Shown piece after piece: positions 1 to 9,600 of a DNA stretch of 64,000 bases. How positions within the stretch are numbered: the first letter of the stretch is position 1; each line of letters opens with the position of its first letter. Source of the stretch: Gordonia polyisoprenivorans NBRC 16320 = JCM 10675 (lineage in GTDB: Bacteria; Actinomycetota; Actinomycetes; Mycobacteriales; Mycobacteriaceae); contig NZ_BAEI01000084.1 of NCBI RefSeq assembly GCF_000241325.1, positions 23,534-87,533 of the forward strand, given 5' to 3'. The position numbers and the translations under genes were made by a program. A model generated the notes under the pieces. The model made no database searches, had not been told where the DNA came from, and saw only the letters and a program-made list of their open reading frames with translations.

Positions 1-66
1 GCCTGAACGCACTGCGGGCATCGCCGTCTCGGTCCGTCGCGTAGAACGACGCACGTATGAAAGCGA

Positions 67-98
67 TCGGGCCCCGTTCGCCGAGGGTTGGGGCCCGA
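67..98 (-). terminator. Hairpin downstream of the alcohol dehydrogenase
   Basis: A perfect 9-bp inverted repeat, TCGGGCCCC at 67-75 and GGGGCCCGA at 90-98, with a 14-base loop. It lies 23 bases past the stop of the minus-strand alcohol dehydrogenase. The T tract on the minus strand is weak, so it may be a poor intrinsic terminator. No gene is visible in 1-121. Confidence 0.45.
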
Positions 99-121
99 CC
101 GCAGTCACGTCGCGTCAACGG

Positions 122-1222
122 TCAGAGCATGAGAACCGGCTTGACGGCGCCACCATCGTGTTGGACCTTCACCGCGGAGTTGATCTCCGCGAACGGGAAC
201 GTCGTCACCAGCTTGTCGACGGGCAGCCGACCGTTGAGGTAGTGGTCGACGAGTTCTGGGATGAAGTCGTCGGGCGTGGAATCACCTTCGATGATGCCGG
301 TAACGGTGAGTCCCAGGGTGAGTGTTGCGATGATGTTGAGGTTCACCGCGCCCGCCGGATCGGACGGGACCCCGATCAGCCCTACTGTTCCGCGCACGGC
401 GCTGGCGGCGATGAGGCTCTCGACCACGGCGCCGATGCCGGTCGTATCGACGACGTAGTCGACGCCCCGCTCGACGATCGCCCGGACCTGCTCGGTCACA
501 TCGCCCGCGGCGGGATCGATGGCGTGGGTGGCGCCGAGTTCGATGGCCAGTTCCCGTCGCGCGGCGGTGGGTTCGACGACGATGATCGTGGCACACTCCT
601 GCAATACCGCGCCCATGACCGCCGACAGTCCGACCGATCCGCCGCCGGCGATGGCGATCGCAGAACCCTTCTGTGCCTTGAGCGATCGCGTGACGGCACC
701 GACACCGGTCTGCACTCCGCAACCGAGCGGGGCGAGGAATTCGAACGGGATGTCGGCGTCGATTTTGACCACATTGCGCTCATTACCCAACGCCACAGAT
801 CCGAATGAAGACTGCCCGAAGAACATGCCGCCGACCGGCTGACCGTCCTTGCTCAACGGCTTGGAACCGTCCGCGCGGACGCCGCCGTAGTTCTCGGCGT
901 TGAAGTTCTCACAATATGATTGCCGGCCGGTCGTGCAGGTACGGCAGTGCCCGCAACTGTTGAAGGTCATGCTCACCTTGTCGCCTATCGCCACCTTGGT
1001 GACGCCCTCGCCGATGGCGATGACTGTCCCGGCGCCCTCGTGCCCGACGACCCCGGGGTATTCGATCGGCAGGATGCCGTCGCGTGCGGCGAGATCGGTG
1101 TGGCAGAGGCCGGCGGCGACGATCTGTACCAGGACCTCTCCGGCCCGTGGGCCTTCGATGTCGATCTCCTCTATCGTGAACTCGCTGCCGATACCGGTCA
1201 GCAGTGCGGCGGTGGATTTCAT
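122..1222 (-). CDS. Zinc-dependent alcohol dehydrogenase (benzyl/terpene alcohol type)
   Basis: 366 aa medium-chain dehydrogenase that would oxidise a primary alcohol to the aldehyde with NAD. Visible motifs are GLCHTD (catalytic zinc Cys), GHEGAG, the structural-zinc cluster CGHCRTCTTGRQSYC (C-x2-C-x2-C-x7-C) and the nucleotide-binding GGGSVG. Length and motifs fit the XylB-like aryl/allyl alcohol dehydrogenases. The start at 1222 is chosen because AAGGAG lies just upstream; the frame stays open further upstream, but that part is not dehydrogenase-like. It follows the ferredoxin reductase and P450 genes on the same strand, so it probably oxidises the P450 product. The substrate (for example a cuminyl- or perillyl-type alcohol) is inferred from context. 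Confidence 0.9.
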   Translation of the reverse strand: MKSTAALLTGIGSEFTIEEIDIEGPRAGEVLVQIVAAGLCHTDLAARDGILPIEYPGVVGHEGAGTVIAIGEGVTKVAIGDKVSMTFNSCGHCRTCTTGRQSYCENFNAENYGGVRADGSKPLSKDGQPVGGMFFGQSSFGSVALGNERNVVKIDADIPFEFLAPLGCGVQTGVGAVTRSLKAQKGSAIAIAGGGSVGLSAVMGAVLQECATIIVVEPTAARRELAIELGATHAIDPAAGDVTEQVRAIVERGVDYVVDTTGIGAVVESLIAASAVRGTVGLIGVPSDPAGAVNLNIIATLTLGLTVTGIIEGDSTPDDFIPELVDHYLNGRLPVDKLVTTFPFAEINSAVKVQHDGGAVKPVLML

Positions 1223-1275
1223 CTGTACTCCTTGTGGTGATGTGTCGACGGAGTTCTCGCGACACAGGTGGTGAG

Positions 1276-2517
1276 TCAGGCGGGGACGCCCGACTCGGCG
1301 ACAATCGTCTTCAGCGGCACCGCCGGATCGGCCAGCGCTGTAGGGTTCACCGGTGTCCGACGATTGATGAGTTTCTTTCCGGCCATGAAATCGGCCGGAG
1401 CACTGATGGTTTCGACCGCAACCACCGAATCGTCGGGCGCGAGATGAAAGAACGACACCGCGTCTTTGCCCGGCACCCGTCGGGTGATCACGCGCGCTTC
1501 GGGTGTCGACAGTCCCGCGATCTTCAGCTTGAGGTCGAACTGATCCGACCAGAACCACGGGACCTCGTGTTGATGAGGCTCGAGGCCCAGGATCACCGCC
1601 GCCGCGCGGGCGGCTTGTTCGGTCGCGGCCGGGATCGACTCGAGTCGTCGTAACTCGTCGTGCCCGTCCAGTGGCCGACGGGCGACGTCGCCGATCGCGA
1701 AGATCGACGGGTCACTCGTGCGGCCGTCGCCGTCGGTGATCACCCCGTCGTCGCACACGAGTCCGGCGTCGACGGCAAGGCTCTGGTCCGGCACCGCGCC
1801 GATGCCGACGAGGACTGTGCCGCAGTCGATCACCGAACCGTCGGTGAGGCGGATGCCGGTGACGATGGTGCCGGCGGTGCGCACACCGACGACCGACCGT
1901 CGGCTCAGGACCTCGGTTCCACGAGCGCGGTGATAGTCGGTGAGCAACGCCGAGAGTTCGGCACTGGCCACTCGGGCGAGTATCCGGTCCTCGCGTTCGA
2001 TGACGGTCACGCCGACTCCCCGGCTGCGGGCGACCGCGGCGACCTCCATACCGACGTATCCGCCACCCACGATGGCAAGATTATTTCCGTGCGACAGTGA
2101 TGCGCCGAGGCGGCGTGCGTCGTCGAGCGTACGCAAGGTCAGGACCGAGTCGTTGTCGACAGTAGAACCCGGCAGAGATCGGGGCTTCGAGCCGGTTGCC
2201 AGCACCAGGATGTCGTAGCCGATCTCGTTGCCGTCATCGAGGTGAACCGTTGTGCGTTCCCGGTCGATGGCGGTCGCGCTCACACCGGTTCGCAGTTCGA
2301 TGGCCATGTCGGCGTAGAACTCTGCCGGCCGTAGGAGTTGTTCGACGCCGGCACCGTCGAACTTCTTCGACAGCGGCGGCCGATGGTAGGGCAGATGTGG
2401 TTCGCTGCCGATCATCGTGACCGAACCGGCGAAGCCGGACTGCCGCAACTGTGCGGCGAGTCCGGCTCCACCGTGCCCGGCGCCGATGATGACGACGGAG
2501 CGTGGCTGTGTTGTCAC
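1276..2517 (-). CDS. FAD-dependent ferredoxin reductase (putidaredoxin reductase type)
   Basis: 413 aa. It should pass electrons from NADH to the [2Fe-2S] ferredoxin at 4.2 kb and on to the P450 next door. It has an N-terminal FAD-binding IIGAGHGGAG, the family motif LPYHRPPLSK, ATGSKPR, a second dinucleotide fold at IVGGGYVG and the C-terminal FAD motif FAIGDVA. The GTG start at 2517 overlaps the P450 stop by four bases (GTGA), so the two are translationally coupled. This matches the terp and cym type gene sets, where P450, ferredoxin and reductase are clustered. Confidence 0.92.
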   Translation of the reverse strand: MTTQPRSVVIIGAGHGGAGLAAQLRQSGFAGSVTMIGSEPHLPYHRPPLSKKFDGAGVEQLLRPAEFYADMAIELRTGVSATAIDRERTTVHLDDGNEIGYDILVLATGSKPRSLPGSTVDNDSVLTLRTLDDARRLGASLSHGNNLAIVGGGYVGMEVAAVARSRGVGVTVIEREDRILARVASAELSALLTDYHRARGTEVLSRRSVVGVRTAGTIVTGIRLTDGSVIDCGTVLVGIGAVPDQSLAVDAGLVCDDGVITDGDGRTSDPSIFAIGDVARRPLDGHDELRRLESIPAATEQAARAAAVILGLEPHQHEVPWFWSDQFDLKLKIAGLSTPEARVITRRVPGKDAVSFFHLAPDDSVVAVETISAPADFMAGKKLINRRTPVNPTALADPAVPLKTIVAESGVPA

Positions 2518-3854
2518 CGTGGTGCGTCCGGAGTGAGGGTGAGTCGCACCGGCATGTTCTTGAGGCCGCCGACGAAGTTGGTCTGGATGAAGCGGGGATC
2601 GTCGGCGATGTCAACGGCCTCGAGGTGGGGGAGCAGGGTCTCGAACATGATCTTGAGTTCCAACTTGGCCAGATGCTGGCCGATGCACATGTGCGGTCCG
2701 TAGCCGAAGGCGATGTGCTTGTTGGGGCGGCGGTCGATGTTGAACACGTCCGGCTCGTCGAAGACGTCGGCGTCGCGATTGCCCGACTGGTAGAGCAGCA
2801 TGAACCGGTCACCCGGATGAAGGTCGACTCCGCGAAGGGTGTAGTCCGACAGCGCGGTTCGCATGAAGTGCTTGACCGGCGACGCCCAGCGAAGGGATTC
2901 GTTGACGAGGTTCGGAACCAACGAGAGGTCGGCTCGAACCCTCGCGAGCAATTCCGGATTCTGCGACAACGCATGGATTCCACCCGCAAGGGTCGACGAG
3001 GTGGTGTCGTGTCCCGCGGTGGCGATGGCGATGAAGTAGCCGTAAGCCACCTCCGGCGCGAAGTAGTCGCCGTCGGGATTCTTCGCGGTGGCGATGATCG
3101 ACGCGAGATCGGAGGTGGGGTTGGCGCGCCGGTCCTGCAGCAGGACATCGAAATAGGCGTAGAAGTCCTGAATGGTGGCCACCCACTGCTTGGCGGCGGC
3201 GTCGGGTGTCATCGGCTCGACGTCGGCTCGCGCGGCATCGGGATCGGCGGTCCCGAAGAACTCCTGCGTCAAGGCCATCATCCGCGGCTCGTCTGACTCG
3301 GGGACGCCGAACAGGCTCATGATGACGTGCAGGGGATACTGCAGGGCGAAGTCCTTCACGAAGTCGATGTCCCGCTCACCGGCGAGGAGCCGATCCACCG
3401 ATTCGCGCGCGAGAACACGAATCGTGTCCTCCCACTGCTTGAGATTGTTGGGGCGGAACCAGTCCGACGCGATGTCTTTGACGATGGTGTGTTCGGGCGG
3501 ATCGAGGTAGGTGAGGGTCTCCAGGATGCGCAGACTGCCGTTGTTGATGGACTTGGTGAATGCGTCACCCGCCTCGTTGGCCAGGATCGGATTGACCGAT
3601 CCCTTGTTCTCCCCGCCGGCGCTGGTGAAGATCTCCGGCTGCCGTTCGATCTCCATGATGTCGGCGTGCTTGCTCACCAGGTACAGCGGTGTGTACCCGT
3701 CGACCCGAGCGAGCCCGAGAGGGGCGTTGTCACGCAACGACCGGTAGGCCTCGAACAGCCGGTTGTTGTCACGGTGCCCCTCGGGCAGGACGATCTGTGC
3801 TGCGACGTCGTCGGGGACGGTGGTGTTGGCGCCGAGGTGAATGGTTGAGGGCAT
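2514..3854 (-). CDS. Cytochrome P450, CYP108-like (P450terp / p-cymene hydroxylase type)
   Basis: 446 aa soluble class I P450. Visible are the I-helix AGHDTT (280-285), ExxR as ESLR (319-322) and the haem loop FGYGPHMCIG with Cys390. Stretches such as YPLHVIM, LTQEFFG and NFVGGLKNMPVR closely resemble Pseudomonas P450terp (CYP108A1), which hydroxylates alpha-terpineol; Rhodococcus CYP108N enzymes hydroxylate p-cymene and limonene. The ATG at 3854 has GGAGAG seven bases upstream. Redox genes and alcohol and aldehyde dehydrogenases lie around it, so allylic or benzylic methyl hydroxylation of a p-menthane-type compound is the likely job. The CYP108 assignment rests on remembered sequence similarity; the exact substrate is open. 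Confidence 0.9.
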   Translation of the reverse strand: MPSTIHLGANTTVPDDVAAQIVLPEGHRDNNRLFEAYRSLRDNAPLGLARVDGYTPLYLVSKHADIMEIERQPEIFTSAGGENKGSVNPILANEAGDAFTKSINNGSLRILETLTYLDPPEHTIVKDIASDWFRPNNLKQWEDTIRVLARESVDRLLAGERDIDFVKDFALQYPLHVIMSLFGVPESDEPRMMALTQEFFGTADPDAARADVEPMTPDAAAKQWVATIQDFYAYFDVLLQDRRANPTSDLASIIATAKNPDGDYFAPEVAYGYFIAIATAGHDTTSSTLAGGIHALSQNPELLARVRADLSLVPNLVNESLRWASPVKHFMRTALSDYTLRGVDLHPGDRFMLLYQSGNRDADVFDEPDVFNIDRRPNKHIAFGYGPHMCIGQHLAKLELKIMFETLLPHLEAVDIADDPRFIQTNFVGGLKNMPVRLTLTPDAPR

Positions 3855-3957
3855 GTGAACTCTCTCCGTCGGTCGTGGGCTGTGACAGCCTCAGTCTCGC
3901 GACAAAGACAGTGATGCGCGTCACCCTGGGGGTAGAACGCGCGGGGCCATCAGAGGT

Positions 3958-3989
3958 ATATGACAGCGCTTATGAATGCCGCTGTATAT
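3958..3989. promoter_or_regulatory. Imperfect inverted repeat, candidate LuxR-type operator
   Basis: Arms ATATGACAGCG (3958-3968) and CGCTGTATAT (3980-3989) are complementary apart from a one-base bulge, with an 11-base spacer. It lies about 100 bases upstream of the P450 start and 170 bases upstream of the ferredoxin. Placement and symmetry suggest an activator or repressor site; which protein binds is unknown. Confidence 0.4.
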
Positions 3990-3995
3990 CCCAAC

Positions 3996-4009
3996 GGTGA
4001 TGAATCACC
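3996..4009. promoter_or_regulatory. Short palindrome GGTGAT-GA-ATCACC
   Basis: A perfect 6-bp inverted repeat with a 2-base centre, immediately beside the larger repeat at 3958-3989 in the P450/ferredoxin control region. It could be a second operator or a half of a composite site. Confidence 0.35.
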
Positions 4010-4158
4010 CCGATGAGGCCGGGTTGTACCCCGTTTTGGGGATGACGAATGAGCATCGAGGTCCGCACAATCGTCTACACGCGCGGCTTCGGTTGTGCAC
4101 GAACCCATTCCCGTGAGGTGTCAACACTGGTATCTCACCCCGATGCGAGGAGTCAGCC

Positions 4159-4476
4159 ATGGCCCAGGTCGTCTACCACCTGCCCGACGGCACCGTCAGC
4201 ACGGTCGACGTTCCACCCGGACAAAGCGTGATGGACGGGTCGGTACGCAACAACTTGCCCGGGATCGTCGCCGAATGCGGCGGGAGTTGTTCGTGCGCAA
4301 CATGTCACGTGCTGCTGCCCGACGGTAGCGCGGGGCTGTTCCCAGAGCCCAGCGACGAGGAGGCCGAGCTGGTCGAGTTCCTCGACGGCGCGCAGCCCAA
4401 CTCTCGCCTCTCGTGCCAGTTGATCATTGAAGACCAGGACGAGGTCCACGTGGAGGTTGTGGATTCGAGCGTGTGA
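4159..4476 (+). CDS. [2Fe-2S] ferredoxin, adrenodoxin/putidaredoxin type
   Basis: 105 aa electron carrier for a class I P450. The ligands are Cys40, Cys46, Cys49 and Cys86, spaced C-x5-C-x2-C-x36-C as in adrenodoxin, putidaredoxin, terpredoxin and cymredoxin. Cys44 is an extra non-ligand cysteine. The ATG at 4159 has GAGGAG seven bases upstream. It is read away from the P450 and reductase, across a 304-base control region, rather than with them. It ends two bases from the stop of the convergent LuxR gene. The natural partners are the P450 at 2514-3854 and the reductase at 1276-2517. Confidence 0.93.
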   Translation: MAQVVYHLPDGTVSTVDVPPGQSVMDGSVRNNLPGIVAECGGSCSCATCHVLLPDGSAGLFPEPSDEEAELVEFLDGAQPNSRLSCQLIIEDQDEVHVEVVDSSV

Positions 4477-4478
4477 GC

Positions 4479-5240
4479 TCAGTCGCCGGCGTTGTCGGCG
4501 AACATCGCTATCAGCTGGGAACGATTGGCCGCATTCATCTTTCGGAGAATCCGCTTGACATGGGTCTTGACGGTTTCGATCGACAGAGTCAGCTGGTCGG
4601 CGATCTCGGCATTGGACGCACCGGATGCCACGATCTCGAAGATCTCGCGTTCGCGCGCGGTGAGTGCCTCGGTGTCCGGTGGGGAACCGACCGTCGTGGC
4701 GTCGGCCGGAAAGGTGCGTTCGAGGGAACTGGTCCCGAGTGTGAGAAGTCTTTCGCCGAGCGCGCGGATGTGCTCTGCGTGCCGGGTGAGTGCACGTTCG
4801 GCCGACATGCGTTCGAGAACGGCCGAGGCGATCTCGACGAGAAGTGCGAGTGGCTCGCGTGATGCCGAATTCTCCAGTCCGGTGATGACGAGCGCCAGTG
4901 CTGGATCGTTACGCCGGATGGCCAAGGCGACAACGCGGTTCGCGGACGGGGTCTGTGGTATCTCCACCGACGCCGGGTTCTCGCCTGCCAAGGCGGCGGT
5001 TACGGCTCTCAGGCTCAGTGAGTCGGATACGGGTACCCCGGCGTGTGGTGAATCCGACGATTCCCCGCGGACACAGCTCGCGACGACCTGCGGGGGATCG
5101 CTGTCAATTTCGACGACCCACGCCTGCTGTGCGGTTGCCGACATGCTCAGTGCATGCCGCGTGAGTTCCTGTGCCACAGCGACCGTCGTGGACGCTGTGG
5201 TGAACGCACCGATCGCTGCGTCGAGTTTCTTGCCGCTCAC
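4479..5240 (-). CDS. LuxR-family transcriptional regulator
   Basis: 253 aa. The C-terminal 65 residues are a GerE/LuxR helix-turn-helix (LTAREREIFEIVASGASN, then IETVKTHVKRILRKM). The first 180 residues look like a small sensory domain and carry no receiver phosphorylation motif, so it may sense a ligand directly. The GTG start at 5240 has no strong ribosome site and lies nine bases after the stop of the second LuxR gene, so the two are probably co-transcribed. It probably controls the P450 and dehydrogenase genes on either side. Confidence 0.85.
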   Translation of the reverse strand: MSGKKLDAAIGAFTTASTTVAVAQELTRHALSMSATAQQAWVVEIDSDPPQVVASCVRGESSDSPHAGVPVSDSLSLRAVTAALAGENPASVEIPQTPSANRVVALAIRRNDPALALVITGLENSASREPLALLVEIASAVLERMSAERALTRHAEHIRALGERLLTLGTSSLERTFPADATTVGSPPDTEALTAREREIFEIVASGASNAEIADQLTLSIETVKTHVKRILRKMNAANRSQLIAMFADNAGD

Positions 5241-5249
5241 GTCCGGTGA

Positions 5250-6152
5250 TCACACAGCGCAAGCGGCGCGGGCAGGACGCCGGCTGTGAGCGTACGCGGC
5301 GGCCTCGGCGCGGGTGCGCACGCCGAGTTTGCGAAAAAGGTGTCGCACATGGGTTTTGACGGTTCCCTCGGAGATGAACAACTGCTCCCCGATGATGCGA
5401 TTGGACGCACCGGACGCGAGGAGACCGAGCACCGCCTCCTCACGCTCGGTCAGCCGGTGCGTGGCTGTGTCGAACCCGGGTGCGTCATGGATGCCGGTGA
5501 ACGGTGAAAAATGGTCTCGGGCATCGGCTGTGGACGATGAGCTCGATGAGAGATCAAGGGCCGCAGCGAATGCCCTCCGCTGATCGAGGAGCCGCCGACG
5601 CGCATCGAGGGTCGCATAGGTGAGTCCGCAGAGATGCGCTCCCTGGAACAGCAACTCCAGGTCGTCGTCGGTGATCTGTTGCGTATGGCGGTCCACGTGG
5701 AGGATCGCCACGGTGCGTCCGCCGGCGAGTATCGGTGCAGCGGCGTAGGCGCTCGGACGGGAAAGGTCGATGAGTGGTCGATACGCCTGACGGTAGCTCT
5801 CTTTGCCGAGGACGTAGGGTCGGCGGTACCGCACCAGGTCCGCTTCACGCGGGGCCCGAAGCAGCGGTACCGCCGATCCGTCGACGGCGTCGATGAGCGC
5901 GTCGAATCGATCGTCGAGATCGGGTGAGATGTACACCGATTCCGGACGCCACGAGGTGCCGTCCACCCAGGAGAACATGGCCTTGGTGAAGCCGAGGTCG
6001 ACACAGGCTCCCGAGGTTGCGGTCGACGCGAATTCCTCGGGCGACGACTCCCGGAGCTTGTGAAGGAACGAGCGGAGCCCTTCGGTCCGGGATGCGCTCA
6101 CCTGCGAATTCGCCATCGATGCCTCACTCGTGTCCGATGTGATCCGGCACAC
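5250..6152 (-). CDS. LuxR-family transcriptional regulator (second, tandem)
   Basis: 300 aa, with a GAF-like sensory half (about 30-190), a serine-rich linker and a C-terminal LuxR helix-turn-helix (LTEREEAVLGLLASGASN, then EGTVKTHVRHLFRKLG). The GTG at 6152 has GGAG eight bases upstream. An ATG at 6116 with GAGG six bases upstream is an alternative and would give 288 aa. Its DNA-binding domain closely resembles that of the next gene, suggesting an old duplication. It lies between the ferredoxin/P450 genes and the aldehyde dehydrogenase, and could sense the monoterpenoid substrate or an oxidation product; that is inference. Confidence 0.85.
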   Translation of the reverse strand: MCRITSDTSEASMANSQVSASRTEGLRSFLHKLRESSPEEFASTATSGACVDLGFTKAMFSWVDGTSWRPESVYISPDLDDRFDALIDAVDGSAVPLLRAPREADLVRYRRPYVLGKESYRQAYRPLIDLSRPSAYAAAPILAGGRTVAILHVDRHTQQITDDDLELLFQGAHLCGLTYATLDARRRLLDQRRAFAAALDLSSSSSSTADARDHFSPFTGIHDAPGFDTATHRLTEREEAVLGLLASGASNRIIGEQLFISEGTVKTHVRHLFRKLGVRTRAEAAAYAHSRRPARAACAV

Positions 6153-6189
6153 ACTCTACTCCGTGGTGTTACGTCGACCGATCCCGCGC

Positions 6190-7644
<1,455 letters not shown>

Positions 7645-7738
7645 GATGCTCCTGTCTGGCGTGTATCGCCGCCGTTGCCGCAGTGTGAACGGCATCACTG
7701 AAATGATGGGTCGACTCTACAAGTTTTTCAATGGTTAC

Positions 7739-7753
7739 TTTGGTCATACCAAA
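7739..7753. promoter_or_regulatory. FadR/GntR-type operator, site A (TTTGGT-CAT-ACCAAA)
   Basis: A perfect 6-bp inverted repeat around CAT. Its core TGGTCATACCA (7741-7751) is close to the classic FadR half-site pattern TGGTCNGACCA and almost identical to the core at 24691-24701 beside the GntR gene. It lies about 95 bases upstream of the aldehyde dehydrogenase. Confidence 0.7.
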
Positions 7754-7840
7754 AAAGTCACCCAGTCGGAGGGGGCGCATCATCCGATGGGGTGACGTCG
7801 CGGACCGCGGGTACGGATCCTGCGGTTTCCCTTGCTTTTG

Positions 7841-7851
7841 CGGTCAGACCA
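7841..7851. promoter_or_regulatory. FadR/GntR-type operator, site A2 (CGGTCAGACCA)
   Basis: GGTC-A-GACC forms a perfect 4-bp inverted repeat, and the 11-mer differs from TGGTCNGACCA at one position. It lies 47 bases upstream of the CoA ligase start and 90 bases from site A, so the divergent promoter pair appears to carry two sites. Confidence 0.55.
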
Positions 7852-7898
7852 TTTTAATCTTTGGACAAACGAAGGTCGCGTGAGCATGGAGGCTGACA

Positions 7899-9593
7899 AT
7901 GGCGAGTGGGCGAAACCTTGGTCGTTACACCCAAGAACAGATTGACGACTACTACGCAACCGGGCAGTGGTCCGATCAGAACTTCACCGAGCTGCTGCGC
8001 GAACGAGCCGTGTCCCACGCAAGCAAGGTCTTCATCACCGACGGCGACAACGCTCTCACGTTCACCGAGTTGTACGACGCCACGCAGAGTCTCGCGCTGG
8101 GTCTGCATCGAAAGGGGTTGCGACAGGGCGATCGGGTCGCTGTCCAACTGCCGAACTGGGCCGCCTTCGTGGTTGCTGCCGGTGCGCTGGCGCGGATCGG
8201 GGCCGTCATGGTGCCCATCATGCCGATCTACCGCAAAGACGAAGTGTCTCATGTGGTTTCCGATGCCGAGATCAAGCTGGCGATCGCGCCTGCCCAATTC
8301 AGGGGCTTTGACTACGTGTCGATGTTCGACGAGATCCGACGTGACTCGGCGACGTTGCAGACGATCGTCGCCGTACGAGCGGCGCAGGATTCCCGTGCCG
8401 ACCTCGCCGCGCGTGAGATCGAGATCTTCGAGGATTTCCTGGTCGGGGGCATCGACAACGACGCGATCGACGCCGAACTCGACGTGCGCGTGCATCCCGA
8501 CGACCCGTTCGTCATCGTCTACACGTCCGGGACGACGTCGCGCCCGAAGGGTTGTCTGCACACCTTCAACACCTACGCGTCAGGCGCCCGTGCTCTGACG
8601 GTCGCGTTCGGCCACACCGAGAACGACGTGCAGTTCGGTCCATCGCCGATCACGCACACCACAGGTCTGGTGACCAGCGTGCTGATTCCGCTGCTTGCCG
8701 GGGCGGCCACGCACGTGATGCCCGAATGGAGTCCGGCCGCCGGACTCGCCGACATCGAAAAGTATGGCTGCACCGCCGCGGTCACCGCCACGACCTTCCT
8801 TCAGACGCTGATCGCGGCAGCGGAGGACGATCCGCACGCAGATCTGTCGTCGTTGCGGGTCTGGACCTGCGCCGGTTCGCCCATCCCGTCCGCGGTGGTG
8901 GAGAACGCGAAGGCCAAGTTGCCCACCGCTGCGATCCTGTCGCTGTACGGTCGCAGCGAGAATCTCACCACGACGACTTGTGCCATCACCGACTCGCCGG
9001 AACGCGCCATCACCTCGGACGGCTCGGCTCTGCCGGGCGCCGAGGTGAAAGTCGTCGGACCCGACGGACTCGAGGTACCCCGCGGCACAGAGGGCGACGT
9101 GGCCTATCGCGGTCCGTCCCACATGATCGAGTACCTCAACCGCCCGCAGGATACCGAGGATCTCTATACGCCGGACGGCTTTTCGCGATCGGGTGACCTC
9201 GGCGTGATGGATCCCGACGGATTCGTGCGCGTCACCGGACGCACCAAGGACATCGTCATCCGCGGTGGGATGAACATCAGCGTGCGCGAGATCGAGGACA
9301 AGCTTGCCAACCATCCCGACCTCCTGGCGTTGGCCGTGGTCGGCATGCCCGACGAGAAGCTGGGGGAAAAGGTGTGCTGCTACGTCGTCGTCAAGGAGGG
9401 TCACACCGCACCGACCGTCGAGGCGTTGCGTACCTACCTGACGGATCGTGGAGTGGCGATCCAGAAGACCCCGGAGCGAGTGATAGCGATCGACGAACTG
9501 CCGATGACCGCCACCGGAAAGATCCAGAAGCACGTTCTGCGCAAACAGGTGGCCGAGGAATTGAACCAGCCTGCCGCCGCCGGGGCCCGCTGA
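7899..9593 (+). CDS. AMP-forming acyl-CoA ligase (cyclohexanecarboxylate-CoA ligase-like)
   Basis: 564 aa ANL-superfamily enzyme that should activate the carboxylic acid from the upstream oxidations to its CoA ester. It shows the phosphate-binding loop YTSGTTSRPKG, the SGDLG motif and the catalytic lysine in TATGKIQK (about Lys541). The ATG at 7899 has GGAGG six bases upstream. The next gene starts within eight bases and the one after overlaps by four, so ligase, hotdog thioesterase and reductase form an operon. The BadH/BadI-like enzymes downstream make an alicyclic or p-menthane carboxylate the likely substrate. Confidence 0.9.
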   Translation: MASGRNLGRYTQEQIDDYYATGQWSDQNFTELLRERAVSHASKVFITDGDNALTFTELYDATQSLALGLHRKGLRQGDRVAVQLPNWAAFVVAAGALARIGAVMVPIMPIYRKDEVSHVVSDAEIKLAIAPAQFRGFDYVSMFDEIRRDSATLQTIVAVRAAQDSRADLAAREIEIFEDFLVGGIDNDAIDAELDVRVHPDDPFVIVYTSGTTSRPKGCLHTFNTYASGARALTVAFGHTENDVQFGPSPITHTTGLVTSVLIPLLAGAATHVMPEWSPAAGLADIEKYGCTAAVTATTFLQTLIAAAEDDPHADLSSLRVWTCAGSPIPSAVVENAKAKLPTAAILSLYGRSENLTTTTCAITDSPERAITSDGSALPGAEVKVVGPDGLEVPRGTEGDVAYRGPSHMIEYLNRPQDTEDLYTPDGFSRSGDLGVMDPDGFVRVTGRTKDIVIRGGMNISVREIEDKLANHPDLLALAVVGMPDEKLGEKVCCYVVVKEGHTAPTVEALRTYLTDRGVAIQKTPERVIAIDELPMTATGKIQKHVLRKQVAEELNQPAAAGAR

Positions 9594-9600
9594 GTTGGCG

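Larger units (their letters stand above)
3855..4158. other. Divergent control region between P450 and ferredoxin
   Basis: This 304-base stretch separates the leftward P450 operon from the rightward ferredoxin and has no credible gene. It contains two inverted repeats listed separately (3958-3989 and 3996-4009), CCCC-gtttt-GGGG at 4029-4041, and an 11-base direct repeat TCACCCCGATG at 4005-4015 and 4135-4145. It is the natural place for binding by one or both neighbouring LuxR-type regulators. Confidence 0.6.

Noticed and set aside
2502..3296. 264-codon plus-strand frame
   Set aside because: A shadow of the CYP108-like P450 gene.
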